Shown in pieces: positions 6,270-14,952 of a stretch of 21,906 bases of DNA. Within the stretch, counting starts at the first letter, position 1. Each line of letters opens with the position of its first letter. Source of the DNA: Perlabentimonas sp964554585. GTDB lineage: Bacteria; Bacteroidota; Bacteroidia; Bacteroidales; Tenuifilaceae. Position numbers and translations under genes: made by a program. The notes beneath the pieces were generated by a model. The model did not search any database. It saw only the letters and a list, made by a program, of their open reading frames with translations, and had not been told where the DNA came from. The stretch spans positions 1-21,906 of the forward strand of contig CAZKPD010000029.1 in NCBI GenBank assembly GCA_964554585.1. The letters are read 5' to 3'.

Positions 6270-8012
6270 TTACAATCCCAGTTCCTTAACAATGGAAGCA
6301 ATCTTCTGGTCAAGCTCTTGGCCCACTGCCTCAAAGGATGAGGCATTTTTCAGGATACCTTTTACCCCAAAATAGAACTTAATCTTAGGCTCGGTACCCG
6401 ATGGCCGAACAGAAACACGGGTTCCATCCTCGGTGATTAGCTGTATCACATCGCTTTTTGGTAGCTCTATGGCAGCAGTGCTGCCATTGGCTAGATTTTT
6501 TGCATGGCCCAGCTTGTAGTCGTAAACCCAAACCACCTTAGAACCCGCCAAGGTTTTGGGCGGATTGCTCCTGTACTGCTCCATCATGGCCTTAATCTCT
6601 GCCACGCCATCCTTACCCTTTCGGGTAATGGAAATTAGATCCTCCTTATAGAAACCATATTTTGTATATATCTCAATAAGTAGCTCGTAAAGGCTCTTGC
6701 CTTGCTCTTTGGCCCAAGCGGCTATCTCGGCAAACAGGGCACACGATAGCACCGCATCCTTATCGCGCGAAAAGGTACCCACCAGGTATCCGTAGCTCTC
6801 CTCGCCCCCACCAATAAAGGTTTTCTTTCCCTCCAGCTCCCTGATAATCTCGGCAATATATTTAAAACCCGTAAGCACCTCGAAACTTTCCACACCGTAC
6901 GATTTGGCTATATCGGTCAGCAAATCAGTGGTAACAATGGTTTTTACAATAAACTCTTTACCGGTTAACTTTCCCAGCTCCTTCCATTTGGTAAGCACAT
7001 AGTAGATAAGCAGCGAAGCTGCTTGGTTGCCGTTGAGCAGCACATGCTTGCCCGAAAAATCCTTAACCCCAATGCCCACCCTGTCGCTGTCGGGGTCGGT
7101 GGCCATAACAATATCGGCATCAATTCTCTTGGCCTTTTGAAGGGCCAATTTTAGCGCAGCAGGTTCCTCGGGATTGGGTGAAACAACGGTGGGAAAATTG
7201 CCGTCCACCACATCCTGATTGGGAATGGTATGAATATTCGTAAACCCAAACTTGCGCAGCGTTTTGGGAACCATGGCCACCCCCGTTCCGTGGATGGGCG
7301 TGTAAACAATCTTTAAATCCTTATGCTTACGAATAATTTCAGGCGAAAGGGATAGCGATGCCAAGGCATTAACATACATCTCATCTACCTCGGGGCCAAT
7401 GGTATGAATTAAACTTTGCTTTCCCGCAAACTTTATCTGATCCACAGAGGTAATGCTCTTTACACAGGCGATGATATTGTTATCATGAGGCGGAACTACC
7501 TGAGCACCATCATCCCAATACACTTTGTAGCCATTGTACTCTTTAGGATTATGCGAAGCGGTAATCACAATTCCGCTCTGACACCTGAATGCCCTAACGG
7601 CAAAGCTCAGCTGGGGTGTGGGGCGCAGCGCCTCGAACAGATAAACCCTAATGCCATTGGCACTAAGAATTTGCGCCGAAATGCGGGCAAACTTGGGGCT
7701 GTTGTTCCGCGAATCAAAAGCTATGGCCACCCTAATCTCGGGCAAATGGGAGAACTGCTTTAGCAGATAGTCGGCCAACCCTTGGGTAGCACTTCCCACG
7801 GTATATCGGTTCATACGGTTGGTTCCGGGGCCCATAATCCCTCTTAACCCGCCGGTTCCAAACTCTAAATCACGATAAAAGGCATCAATAGCCTCTTTGG
7901 GATTGCGATCTAACAGTGCGCGCACCTCTTTTTGAGTTTGCTTATCGTAGGCATCTGTAAGCCAACTTTTTGCCCTTTGTAGGGCTTGCTGATCAATTTG
8001 CGATGTTGCCAT
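6270..8012 (-). CDS. Phosphoglucomutase / phosphomannomutase (alpha-D-phosphohexomutase)
   Basis: Interconverts hexose 6- and 1-phosphates, most likely glucose 6-phosphate and glucose 1-phosphate, in the cytoplasm. The 580 aa match the long PgcA/PGM2-type branch of the family. All four signature loops are present: the catalytic phosphoserine loop TAS153HNP followed by KEYNGYKVYW; the Mg2+ loop D306-P-D308-S-D310-R; the sugar-specificity loop GGGEESYG at 401-408; and the phosphate-binding loop R536PSGTEPK. The start ATG lies 18 bp after the rfbD stop. Its place at the end of the rhamnose/xylose precursor run suits a role in feeding glucose 1-phosphate to RfbA and to UDP-glucose synthesis. Exact substrate preference cannot be read from the sequence. 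Confidence 0.95.
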   Translation of the reverse strand: MATSQIDQQALQRAKSWLTDAYDKQTQKEVRALLDRNPKEAIDAFYRDLEFGTGGLRGIMGPGTNRMNRYTVGSATQGLADYLLKQFSHLPEIRVAIAFDSRNNSPKFARISAQILSANGIRVYLFEALRPTPQLSFAVRAFRCQSGIVITASHNPKEYNGYKVYWDDGAQVVPPHDNNIIACVKSITSVDQIKFAGKQSLIHTIGPEVDEMYVNALASLSLSPEIIRKHKDLKIVYTPIHGTGVAMVPKTLRKFGFTNIHTIPNQDVVDGNFPTVVSPNPEEPAALKLALQKAKRIDADIVMATDPDSDRVGIGVKDFSGKHVLLNGNQAASLLIYYVLTKWKELGKLTGKEFIVKTIVTTDLLTDIAKSYGVESFEVLTGFKYIAEIIRELEGKKTFIGGGEESYGYLVGTFSRDKDAVLSCALFAEIAAWAKEQGKSLYELLIEIYTKYGFYKEDLISITRKGKDGVAEIKAMMEQYRSNPPKTLAGSKVVWVYDYKLGHAKNLANGSTAAIELPKSDVIQLITEDGTRVSVRPSGTEPKIKFYFGVKGILKNASSFEAVGQELDQKIASIVKELGL

Positions 8013-8030
8013 AGCTATTGCGATTTAGGT

Positions 8031-8900
8031 TCAACTCATGGTATGTAAACATTTCTCTAAGCTGTCGCGCCAATGAGGAATATTCAAACTAAAGGTACGC
8101 TTTATTTTATGCTTATTCAATACGCTATAGTAGGGTCGCCGGGCCAAAGTTTTAAATTCTCTGCTCATCACGGCCTCAACTTCACAGCTCCGACCCTTAA
8201 TCCTAAGGATCTCTTTGGCAAAATCGTACCAGCTACACACCCCCTCGTTGGTGTAATGAAAAATTTCGTTTCGGAATTCATCCTGCGATTGGTATATAAT
8301 CTGCAGAATTACCTGTGCCAAATCGTTTGCCCAAGTGGGTGAACCAATCTGATCGTAAACTACCCTAAGGTTTCCCTGCTCGCTTTTGGCCAGAATTGTT
8401 TTTACAAAGTTCTGCCCATGGGCAGAATAGAGCCAAGCAGTCCGGATAACCATTCCTACGCCCGATGCCAAGGCATACTCCTCACCCTTAAGCTTGGAAT
8501 GGCCATAGACGGATTGAGGTTGGGTGGCATCCTGCTCGGTATACGGGCGGTAGCCCTGCCCATTAAAAACGTAATCGGTAGAGATATGGATTAGCTTGGC
8601 ACCCACCCTTTTGGCGCTTTGCGCCAAGTGGTCAACAGCGGCAGCATTGAGCAGAAAAGCTGTATCTGCATCTTCCTCTGCCCTGTCCACTGCCGTATAG
8701 GCAGCCGCATTTATAATAAAGTGGGGATTTAATCCATCAATAAAAGCATCAACAGCATGACCATTGGTAATATCCAGCTCTTCAACATCAGTAAAAACAA
8801 AATTACCCATAGGGAAACCATTGGCTAGCTGCCTGAGTTCTCTGCCCAGCTGCCCATTTGCACCCGTTACCAAAACTGTTATTTGCTGTGGATGGTTCAT
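8031..8900 (-). CDS. rfbD: dTDP-4-dehydrorhamnose reductase
   Basis: Last step of dTDP-L-rhamnose synthesis: NAD(P)H-dependent reduction of dTDP-4-dehydro-L-rhamnose. At 289 aa it is full length for RmlD, an extended short-chain dehydrogenase. Seen: Rossmann loop G13ANGQLG19; INAAAYTAVDRAE near 63-75, a strong RmlD signature; STD109YVFNG; the catalytic pair Y132 and K136 in VYGHSK; RTAWLYS further on; and a C-terminal RPYYSVLNKHK segment typical of the family. It lies 9 bp after rfbC and 18 bp before the phosphomutase gene on the minus strand, inside the nucleotide-sugar operon. Confidence 0.96.
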   Translation of the reverse strand: MNHPQQITVLVTGANGQLGRELRQLANGFPMGNFVFTDVEELDITNGHAVDAFIDGLNPHFIINAAAYTAVDRAEEDADTAFLLNAAAVDHLAQSAKRVGAKLIHISTDYVFNGQGYRPYTEQDATQPQSVYGHSKLKGEEYALASGVGMVIRTAWLYSAHGQNFVKTILAKSEQGNLRVVYDQIGSPTWANDLAQVILQIIYQSQDEFRNEIFHYTNEGVCSWYDFAKEILRIKGRSCEVEAVMSREFKTLARRPYYSVLNKHKIKRTFSLNIPHWRDSLEKCLHTMS

Positions 8901-8909
8901 ACGTCGTTT

Positions 8910-9458
8910 TTAGAAATGATGATCAAATTCCTTAAAAAAAGGCAAGGCATTATCCTTTTCAGACACCTTTATACTATGCGATTCTACCCTCCAATCGATG
9001 CCCAAGGTGGGATCATCAAACCTTATCCCTCCCTCGGCAGAACCCTCGTAAAGCGCATCGCACTTATAAACCACGGTTGCCGATGGGCTAAGCACCGAAA
9101 AACCATGCGCAAAACCACGGGGAATTAGCAGCATCTCCTTAGTTTCGCCGTTGAGCTCATAGGCAAAGCATTTACCAAAAGTGGGCGAATTTCGGCGCAA
9201 ATCTACAGCCACATCGAGGATTGTGCCACTCACTGCTCTAACCAGCTTTAGCTGGGAATGAGGTTGGGTTTGGTAGTGCAAACCGCGAATTACTCCATAA
9301 TCGGAAAACGATTCGTTATCCTGAACAAAATCAACATCCAAACCCAACTTTTGAAATGCCCTTTGGCTGTACGATTCGAAAAAGTAGCCCCTGGCATCGG
9401 AGAAAATATGGGGTTGAACAATAAAAAGATCTTTTACGGGCGTCTCAATCAGCTTCAT
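8910..9458 (-). CDS. rfbC: dTDP-4-dehydrorhamnose 3,5-epimerase
   Basis: Epimerises dTDP-4-dehydro-6-deoxy-D-glucose at C3 and C5 to the L-rhamno form; dimeric cupin, cytoplasmic. At 182 aa it has the usual RmlC length. Seen: DARGYFFESY at 21-30, QDNESFS, GVIRGLH61YQ with the catalytic base His61, K71LVRAVSG, DLRRNSPTFG, the IPRGFAHGF segment at 112-120, and Y131KCD with the catalytic tyrosine. All key residues are present. It lies 16 bp after rfbA and 9 bp before rfbD on the minus strand, so translation of the three is probably coupled. Confidence 0.97.
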   Translation of the reverse strand: MKLIETPVKDLFIVQPHIFSDARGYFFESYSQRAFQKLGLDVDFVQDNESFSDYGVIRGLHYQTQPHSQLKLVRAVSGTILDVAVDLRRNSPTFGKCFAYELNGETKEMLLIPRGFAHGFSVLSPSATVVYKCDALYEGSAEGGIRFDDPTLGIDWRVESHSIKVSEKDNALPFFKEFDHHF

Positions 9459-9474
9459 GGTAAACAGTTAGTTA

Positions 9475-10344
9475 TTAACCCTCGTTGGCAATCCGATTCA
9501 AATACTCTCCATACTGGTTATTGGCCAATGGCTTAGCCAGCTCAAGCAGCTGCTCTTTACTGATAAACTCATTCTTAAAGGCAATCTCCTCCAAACAGGC
9601 AACTTTAAGCCCTTGCCGCTCCTCAATGGTTTGAATAAACACCGAAGCCTGCAACAGGCTCTCATGCGTGCCCGTATCCAGCCATGCCATACCTCTACCC
9701 AAAAGTTCAACCTTTAATCTGTTCTCATTCAAATAGAGGCGGTTTAAATCGGAAATTTCCAGCTCGCCCCTGGTCGAGGGCTTAAGGCTTTTAGCCTTTT
9801 GAACCACATCATTGCTGTAAAAATACAGCCCGGTAACCGCATAGTTCGATTTGGGCTGAGCGGGTTTCTCCTCTATGCTCAGCACGTTTCCTTTCTTATC
9901 AAACTCAGCTACACCATACCTTTGAGGATCTTTTACATAGTAGCCAAACACCAATGCACCATCCTCAATTTTGGCGCTTTCCTTAAGAATACCTCCAAAC
10001 CCATAGCCATAAAAAATGTTGTCGCCTAGCACCAAGCAAACGGAATCGTTGCCAATAAACTGTTCTCCAATGATAAAAGCCTGAGCCAATCCGTCGGGAG
10101 AGGGTTGCTCTGCATAGTCAATGCGGAGGCCCAGAAGGGAGCCATCACCAAACAGATTGCGGTATTGGGGTAAGTCCTGAGGGGTAGATATAATGAGTAT
10201 TTCACGAATTTTAGCCAGCATCAAAACCGATAGCGGGTAGTAAATCATCGGTTTATCGAAAATTGGAATCAGCTGCTTGGATATACTTTTGGTAATGGGG
10301 TATAGCCGTGTGCCGGCTCCTCCGGCAAGAATTATCCCTTTCAT
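9475..10344 (-). CDS. rfbA: Glucose-1-phosphate thymidylyltransferase
   Basis: Makes dTDP-glucose and pyrophosphate from dTTP and alpha-D-glucose 1-phosphate, the first step of dTDP-rhamnose synthesis. At 289 aa it is the normal RmlA length. Seen: nucleotide-binding loop LAGGAGTRLYP from residue 6; S-K-Q-L-I-P-I with Lys24; FDKPMIYYPLS at 29-39; QPSPDGLAQAF at 80-90; GD108NIFYG with the Mg2+-binding Asp108; and EEKP near 157 with NYAVTGLYFY. The C-terminal helical part (ETIEERQG) follows the E. coli RmlA pattern. It lies 11 bp after the UDP-glucuronate decarboxylase gene. RfbB, the next enzyme in the pathway, is not encoded in this cluster. Confidence 0.97.
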   Translation of the reverse strand: MKGIILAGGAGTRLYPITKSISKQLIPIFDKPMIYYPLSVLMLAKIREILIISTPQDLPQYRNLFGDGSLLGLRIDYAEQPSPDGLAQAFIIGEQFIGNDSVCLVLGDNIFYGYGFGGILKESAKIEDGALVFGYYVKDPQRYGVAEFDKKGNVLSIEEKPAQPKSNYAVTGLYFYSNDVVQKAKSLKPSTRGELEISDLNRLYLNENRLKVELLGRGMAWLDTGTHESLLQASVFIQTIEERQGLKVACLEEIAFKNEFISKEQLLELAKPLANNQYGEYLNRIANEG

Positions 10345-10355
10345 AGTTTGCTGTT

Positions 10356-11300
10356 TTATTGTGCTTTAAGCCTGTCCCTAAAATAGTTAATGGTGGGCAC
10401 TATCCCATCGTTCAATGCCACTTTTGGAGTCCATCCTCCAAGTAGCTGTTGCGCCAGCCGAATGTCAGGTTTACGTTGAATGGGATCATCCTGTGGCAAC
10501 TTACCGTAGCTTATGCCAGACCGACTGCCTGTTTGCGCAACAATAGCATGGGCCAGCTGCAAAATGGAAAACTCCGTAGGATTACCCAAGTTAACCGGTC
10601 CGGTAACCGAATCATCCGTATTCATCAACCTGATTAACCCCTCCACCAGGTCATCGATATACATAAAACTCCGGGTTTGGGTACCTTCACCATAAACTGT
10701 AATATCTTTGCCTTTAAGAGCCTGGGTTATAAAATTTGAAACAACCCTGCCATCCTCGCATCGCATACGAGGCCCATAGGTATTAAAAATTCGGGCAATT
10801 TTTATCTTCACACTATTCTGACTATGGTAGCTCATAAACAGGGTTTCTGCGCAACGCTTTCCCTCATCGTAGCATGCACGGGGACCAATGGGATTAACAT
10901 TACCCCAGTAGGATTCGGGCTGCGGATGTACCTGCGGATCGCCATAAACCTCACTGGTTGAAGCCTGTAGGATTTTCGCCTTTAGGCGTTTTGCCAATCC
11001 CAGCATATTAATTGACCCCATTACCAAGGTTTTAATCGTTTTTATGGCATTATACTGATAATGTATGGGCGAAGCCGGACAAGCTAAGTTATAGATCTCA
11101 TCCACCTCGGCATAATAGGGCGTAATAATATCGTGACGCACCAGCTCAAAAAACGGGTTGCCCATCAGGTGGAGAATATTATCCTTTCGACCGGTAAAAA
11201 AATTGTCGAGGCAAATTACCTCATTCCTATCGTTAAGCAAACGTTCGCAAAGGTGAGAACCTACAAATCCGGCTCCTCCGGTAACCAGTATCCGTTTCAT
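10356..11300 (-). CDS. UDP-glucuronate decarboxylase (UDP-xylose synthase)
   Basis: NAD+-dependent extended short-chain dehydrogenase that converts UDP-glucuronate to UDP-xylose. At 314 aa it is the usual bacterial UXS length. Seen: G8GAGFVG14; the LACPASPIHYQ segment near 72-82; ASTSEVYGDP at 113-122; and RACYDEGKR at 141-149 with the catalytic Y144 and K148. ACPASP and YDEGKR are hallmarks of UXS and separate it from RfbB, which has TDEVYG and a YSASK-type motif. IARIFNTYGPRM is also present. The gene starts only 2 bp after the UDP-glucose dehydrogenase stop, and the two enzymes act in sequence. A 4-keto-pentose-forming variant such as ArnA-type cannot be fully excluded. Confidence 0.94.
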   Translation of the reverse strand: MKRILVTGGAGFVGSHLCERLLNDRNEVICLDNFFTGRKDNILHLMGNPFFELVRHDIITPYYAEVDEIYNLACPASPIHYQYNAIKTIKTLVMGSINMLGLAKRLKAKILQASTSEVYGDPQVHPQPESYWGNVNPIGPRACYDEGKRCAETLFMSYHSQNSVKIKIARIFNTYGPRMRCEDGRVVSNFITQALKGKDITVYGEGTQTRSFMYIDDLVEGLIRLMNTDDSVTGPVNLGNPTEFSILQLAHAIVAQTGSRSGISYGKLPQDDPIQRKPDIRLAQQLLGGWTPKVALNDGIVPTINYFRDRLKAQ

Positions 11301-11302
11301 GG

Positions 11303-12637
11303 CTAGCCCTTTATTGTTGTTGATTTACGACCAATGGGAATATAGCTGTACCCATGCTCAGCAACCTCGTGCTGATCGTATATATTCCTACCGTCAAAAA
11401 TAGCCTTATGCGCTAAACGGGCATCCAGCTGGGTATAGTTTAGCAACCTAAACTCGCGCCACTCAGTTACCAGCACAAGTGCATGGCAACCATCTAAAGC
11501 GGTATAAGGATCCGAGGCAAACTCAATGCTATTGCCAAGTATCTTTTTTGCCTCATCCATAGCAACGGGGTCATAAGCCCTAACCCTTGCACCGGCCTTT
11601 AATAGCTGAGAAATAATAACTAACGAGGGTGCCTCACGCATATCATTGGTGTTGGGTTTGAATGAGAGCCCCCAAATGGCAAAGCACTTCCCTTTTAGGT
11701 CGCCGTTAAAATAGTGGTTAATTTTCTGAAACATCACCTCCTTTTGGCTCTCATTCACCTTTTCAACCGCCTCCATAATCCGAAGCGAATAACCCTTATC
11801 CTTTGCCGATTTAATGAGCGCTTTCACATCCTTTGGGAAACAGCTGCCGCCATAGCCCACCCCGGGATAGATGAATTTCTGGCCTATTCGACTATCCGAA
11901 CCAATCCCTTTTCTTACCATGTTCACATCGGCACCCACCAGCTCGCATAGGTTGGCCATATCGTTCATAAAGCTGATGCGCGTTGCCAGCATGGCATTGG
12001 CAGCATACTTGGTAAGCTCGGCAGAACGGATATCCATAAAAAGGATAGGATGACCGTTTAGAAGAAACGGTTTGTATAGCCTGCGCATCAGCGATTCCGC
12101 TTTCTCGGAATCGGTACCGATAATAATCCTTTCAGGTTTTAAGAAATCATTCACCGCATCACCCTCTTTCAGAAACTCGGGGTTAGATGCCACATCAAAC
12201 GGAATATCTACCCCGCGCAGCTTCAGCTGCTCATTTATGGTTTCTCTCACCCTATCCGCAGTGCCTATGGGTACCGTACTCTTATTGACCACCAGCAGAT
12301 AGTCGGTCATATTCCTACCAATCTCAGAAGCCACACTGAGCACATGGCTCAAATCGGCACTTCCGTCTTCTCCGGAAGGAGTGCCTACCGCAATAAACAC
12401 AATGTTAACATCGCTAATGGCATCGGCTAGACTTGTAGTAAACACGAGCTTTCCATTCTCAAGGTTGGTAGTAACCAATGTGTCTAACCCTGGTTCGTAG
12501 ATTGGAATAATGCCTTTTTTTAGATTGGTAATCTTCTCTTCATTTGTATCACTACACACCACATCAAGACCCGCTTCGGCAAAAGCAGCTCCTGTAACCA
12601 GCCCCACATAACCGGTACCTACTATTGATAGTTTCAT
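11303..12637 (-). CDS. UDP-glucose 6-dehydrogenase
   Basis: Oxidises UDP-glucose to UDP-glucuronate in two NAD+-dependent steps; cytoplasmic. At 444 aa it has the typical bacterial length. Seen: N-terminal Rossmann motif G7TGYVGLVTG; VGTPSGEDGSADLS at 84-97; STVPIGT; SNPEFLKEGDAV at 151-162; the linker helix AELTKYAANAMLATRISFMN; and YGGSC266FPKD with the catalytic cysteine. WGLSFKPNTNDMREAPS opens the C-terminal domain. It is the first gene of the seven-gene nucleotide-sugar run. A well-formed promoter (TTTTG, 18-bp spacer, TATCTTTG) sits 61 bp upstream. Its product feeds the adjacent decarboxylase. Confidence 0.97.
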   Translation of the reverse strand: MKLSIVGTGYVGLVTGAAFAEAGLDVVCSDTNEEKITNLKKGIIPIYEPGLDTLVTTNLENGKLVFTTSLADAISDVNIVFIAVGTPSGEDGSADLSHVLSVASEIGRNMTDYLLVVNKSTVPIGTADRVRETINEQLKLRGVDIPFDVASNPEFLKEGDAVNDFLKPERIIIGTDSEKAESLMRRLYKPFLLNGHPILFMDIRSAELTKYAANAMLATRISFMNDMANLCELVGADVNMVRKGIGSDSRIGQKFIYPGVGYGGSCFPKDVKALIKSAKDKGYSLRIMEAVEKVNESQKEVMFQKINHYFNGDLKGKCFAIWGLSFKPNTNDMREAPSLVIISQLLKAGARVRAYDPVAMDEAKKILGNSIEFASDPYTALDGCHALVLVTEWREFRLLNYTQLDARLAHKAIFDGRNIYDQHEVAEHGYSYIPIGRKSTTIKG

Positions 12638-12698
12638 GGATGGTATTCCTTTTAAGACAGAAAGTTCAACTATTTTTGTAATCTAACGAAATAAACCT

Positions 12699-12729
12699 CA
12701 AAGATATTCTTTGGAGCGTATAAACAAAA
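12699..12729 (-). promoter_or_regulatory. Promoter of the nucleotide-sugar operon
   Basis: Reading the minus strand, TTTTG (12725-12729) is followed after 18 bp by TATCTTTG (12699-12706), matching the Bacteroidota -33 TTTG and -7 TAnnTTTG elements. The -7 box ends 61 bp before the ATG at 12637. It is the best-formed promoter in the window and probably drives all seven genes down to yjbQ. Confidence 0.72.
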
Positions 12730-12806
12730 GAGTTTGCCCAACTATTCCTCAATTTACATACTCTCTGCCAAGTAAACTATCAATGCTCGGGTGCGCTTAT
12801 AAAATG

Positions 12807-12842
12807 AAAAGGATTATTTCAACACTAAAAAAGTATCCTTTT
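12807..12842. repeat. 8-bp perfect inverted repeat upstream of rpsA
   Basis: AAAAGGAT (12807-12814) and ATCCTTTT (12835-12842) are exact reverse complements separated by 20 bp. The sequence GCGG and then a six-T run follow on the plus strand, so it vaguely resembles a plus-strand terminator, but no plus-strand gene ends here. It lies about 55-90 bp upstream of the rpsA -7 element. Confidence 0.35.
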
Positions 12843-12896
12843 GCGGTTTTTTATGGAAAGATTGAATTATTTCTTCCTTTAAATGATAAAGTTATG

Positions 12897-12904
12897 TATT
12901 TTTG
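12897..12904 (+). promoter_or_regulatory. Bacteroidota-type -7 element for rpsA
   Basis: TATTTTTG matches TAnnTTTG exactly and ends 52 bp upstream of the rpsA ATG at 12957. No TTG is present at the expected -33 distance. The leader of roughly 45-50 nt is long enough to hold a regulatory structure, but I see none. Confidence 0.55.
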
Positions 12905-12956
12905 CAGGCGATTTTTCTATCAATATTGTCTAACTTACTAATTCTTACAAGATTAA

Positions 12957-14921
12957 ATGACAAATCAAGAAGAAATGGCTTCCAATGAAGCCTTAGAGCA
13001 AGAAAAAGTAATCACTACCGAAGAGGCCGTTGAGCCCCAAGCAAAGAAAACCCAACCCGCTAAAAGCGCTGATCCTTCAAAAGGACTTGCGGATTTCGAT
13101 TGGGATTCGTATGGCGAAGAAGGTATTTATGCCGAAAAGCGTGAGGCTGCACTAGAAGCCATGTACGATGAGACCCTATCCTCTATTGGAGAAGGTGAAG
13201 TAATGGATGGAACCGTGATAGCCATGAGCAAGCGCGAGGTTGTTATCAACATTGGTTACAAATCCGAAGGAGTTGTGAGCCTTAACGAGTTTCGCTACAA
13301 TCCTGAGCTACAGGTTGGCGATACGGTTGAGGTATATGTTGAAAGCCAAGAGGACAAACGCGGACAGCTTCTACTATCGCACAAAAAAGCACGCTCACTG
13401 CGTTCGTGGGATAGGGTTAATCAGGCCCTTGAGAACGATGAGATCATTAAAGGGTACATCAAGTGCCGCACTAAGGGTGGTATGATTGTGGATGTATTTG
13501 GTATCGAATCCTTCCTTCCCGGCTCTCAAATTGACGTTAAGCCAATTCGCGACTACGATATTTACGTGGGTAAAACCATGGAATTTAAGGTTGTTAAAAT
13601 CAACCAAGAGTACAGAAACGTTGTTGTTTCGCACAAAGCACTTATTGAGGCTGAACTGGAACAACAAAAGAAAGAGATTATTGCCAAGCTTGAGAAAGGT
13701 CAAGTGCTTGAGGGTACCGTTAAGAACATTACCAGCTACGGTGTGTTCATCGACCTGGGTGGCGTAGATGGCCTAATCCATATCACAGACCTATCCTGGG
13801 GCAGAGTATCACACCCCGAAGAAATTGTTGAGCTTGACCAAAAGATCAACGTAGTTATCCTTGACTTTGACGATGCTAAAAAACGGATCGCCCTTGGCCT
13901 TAAACAGCTAACTAAACATCCATGGGATTCGCTAGACGAGAACCTAAAAGTGGGTGATGTAGTAAAAGGTAAGGTTGTGGTAATGGCCGATTATGGTGCA
14001 TTTGTAGAGATTGCCCCCGGCGTTGAAGGACTAATTCACGTTTCAGAAATGTCATGGAGCCAGCATCTACGCAGCGCTCAGGAATTCCTGAAAGTGGGCG
14101 ATATGGTTGATGCACAAATTCTTACCCTTGACCGCGAAGAGCGCAAAATGTCACTGGGCATGAAACAGCTCAAAGCTGATCCATGGGAGAAGATTGAAGA
14201 AAAATATCCGGTTAACTCAAGGCACCAAGCTAAAGTTCGCAACTTCACCACATTTGGTGTGTTTGTAGAAATTGAGGAAGGTGTTGATGGACTTATCCAC
14301 ATCTCCGATTTAAGCTGGACTAAAAAGATTAAGCATCCTGCCGAATTCACTTCAGTTGGAGCAGACATTGAGGTTGTTGTTCTTGATATCGACAAAGAAA
14401 ATCGTCGTCTAAGCCTTGGACACAAGCAGCTTGAGGAGAATCCATGGGATGTGTTTGAAACCATATTTACTGTAGATTCTATCCACGAAGGAACCATTAT
14501 CGATATCTTTGATAAAGGTGCCGTAGTTGCCTTGCCATACGGAGTTGAAGGGTTTGTTACCCCAAAACACCTAACCAAGGAAGATGGAAGTGCCGCTAAG
14601 ATTGACGATAAAATGGAATTTAAAGTTATTGAATTCAACAAGTCATCTAAGCGTATTATCTTGTCTCACAGCAGGATACACGAAGACGGAAAGAAAGAGG
14701 TAGAGACAGCTGAAACCAAAGCCAAAGTTGATACTACACAAAAAGCTGTGAAAAAGTTGAAAGATAATCTAGAAAAGACTACCTTAGGGGACATATCTGA
14801 ACTGGCAGCTTTAAAAACAGAATTGGAAAAGAGCCAAAAAGAGCCAAAGAAAAAGGCTGAAAAGAAAGCTCCGGCCAAACCTGCAAAGACTGAAAGTTCA
14901 GAAGAAACCAAAGAAGAGTAA
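12957..14921 (+). CDS. rpsA: 30S ribosomal protein S1
   Basis: RNA-binding ribosomal protein needed to recruit mRNAs, especially those with weak Shine-Dalgarno sequences as in Bacteroidota. It is 654 aa, longer than the E. coli protein (557 aa). There is an acidic N-terminal extension (about 1-78), then six S1 OB-fold domains at roughly 80-144, 163-228, 248-318, 332-406, 418-492 and 507-574. Domains 3-5 carry the best S1 signatures (YGVFIDLG..DGLIHITDLSW and relatives) and end in LG-KQL. Domains 1, 2 and 6 are more divergent, as usual. A C-terminal tail contains the segment TLGDISELAALK and then a Lys/Glu/Pro-rich stretch to the end. ATG at 12957 follows promoter element 12897-12904. Two plus-strand genes follow with short gaps. 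Confidence 0.97.
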   Translation: MTNQEEMASNEALEQEKVITTEEAVEPQAKKTQPAKSADPSKGLADFDWDSYGEEGIYAEKREAALEAMYDETLSSIGEGEVMDGTVIAMSKREVVINIGYKSEGVVSLNEFRYNPELQVGDTVEVYVESQEDKRGQLLLSHKKARSLRSWDRVNQALENDEIIKGYIKCRTKGGMIVDVFGIESFLPGSQIDVKPIRDYDIYVGKTMEFKVVKINQEYRNVVVSHKALIEAELEQQKKEIIAKLEKGQVLEGTVKNITSYGVFIDLGGVDGLIHITDLSWGRVSHPEEIVELDQKINVVILDFDDAKKRIALGLKQLTKHPWDSLDENLKVGDVVKGKVVVMADYGAFVEIAPGVEGLIHVSEMSWSQHLRSAQEFLKVGDMVDAQILTLDREERKMSLGMKQLKADPWEKIEEKYPVNSRHQAKVRNFTTFGVFVEIEEGVDGLIHISDLSWTKKIKHPAEFTSVGADIEVVVLDIDKENRRLSLGHKQLEENPWDVFETIFTVDSIHEGTIIDIFDKGAVVALPYGVEGFVTPKHLTKEDGSAAKIDDKMEFKVIEFNKSSKRIILSHSRIHEDGKKEVETAETKAKVDTTQKAVKKLKDNLEKTTLGDISELAALKTELEKSQKEPKKKAEKKAPAKPAKTESSEETKEE

Positions 14922-14952
14922 ATTATTAATTGACAACTAAAACCTTTTAGCA

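Larger units (their letters stand above)
12638..12956. other. Divergent promoter region, nucleotide-sugar operon / rpsA (319 bp)
   Basis: No credible gene lies here. Contents: the minus-strand operon promoter at 12699-12729; the rpsA -7 element at 12897-12904; a further plus-strand TATTTTTG at 12671-12678 with no gene directly behind it; and an 8-bp inverted repeat at 12807-12842. The sequence is AT-rich between these sites. Confidence 0.6.

Noticed and set aside
10356..11300. Considered as the missing RfbB (dTDP-glucose 4,6-dehydratase).
   Set aside because: It has TSEVYG rather than TDEVYG, YDEGKR rather than a YSASK-type motif, and the ACPASP segment typical of UDP-glucuronate decarboxylase.
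12711..12941. A 76-codon plus-strand frame upstream of rpsA, 32 bp after a TATTTTTG.
   Set aside because: It has a TTG start, a composition typical of AT-rich non-coding DNA, runs through the rpsA promoter element and matches no family.
14937..14950. CTAAAACCTTTTAG palindrome just before the STAS start codon.
   Set aside because: The loop would be only two bases and all pairs but one per arm are A-T; too weak to call a terminator or operator.
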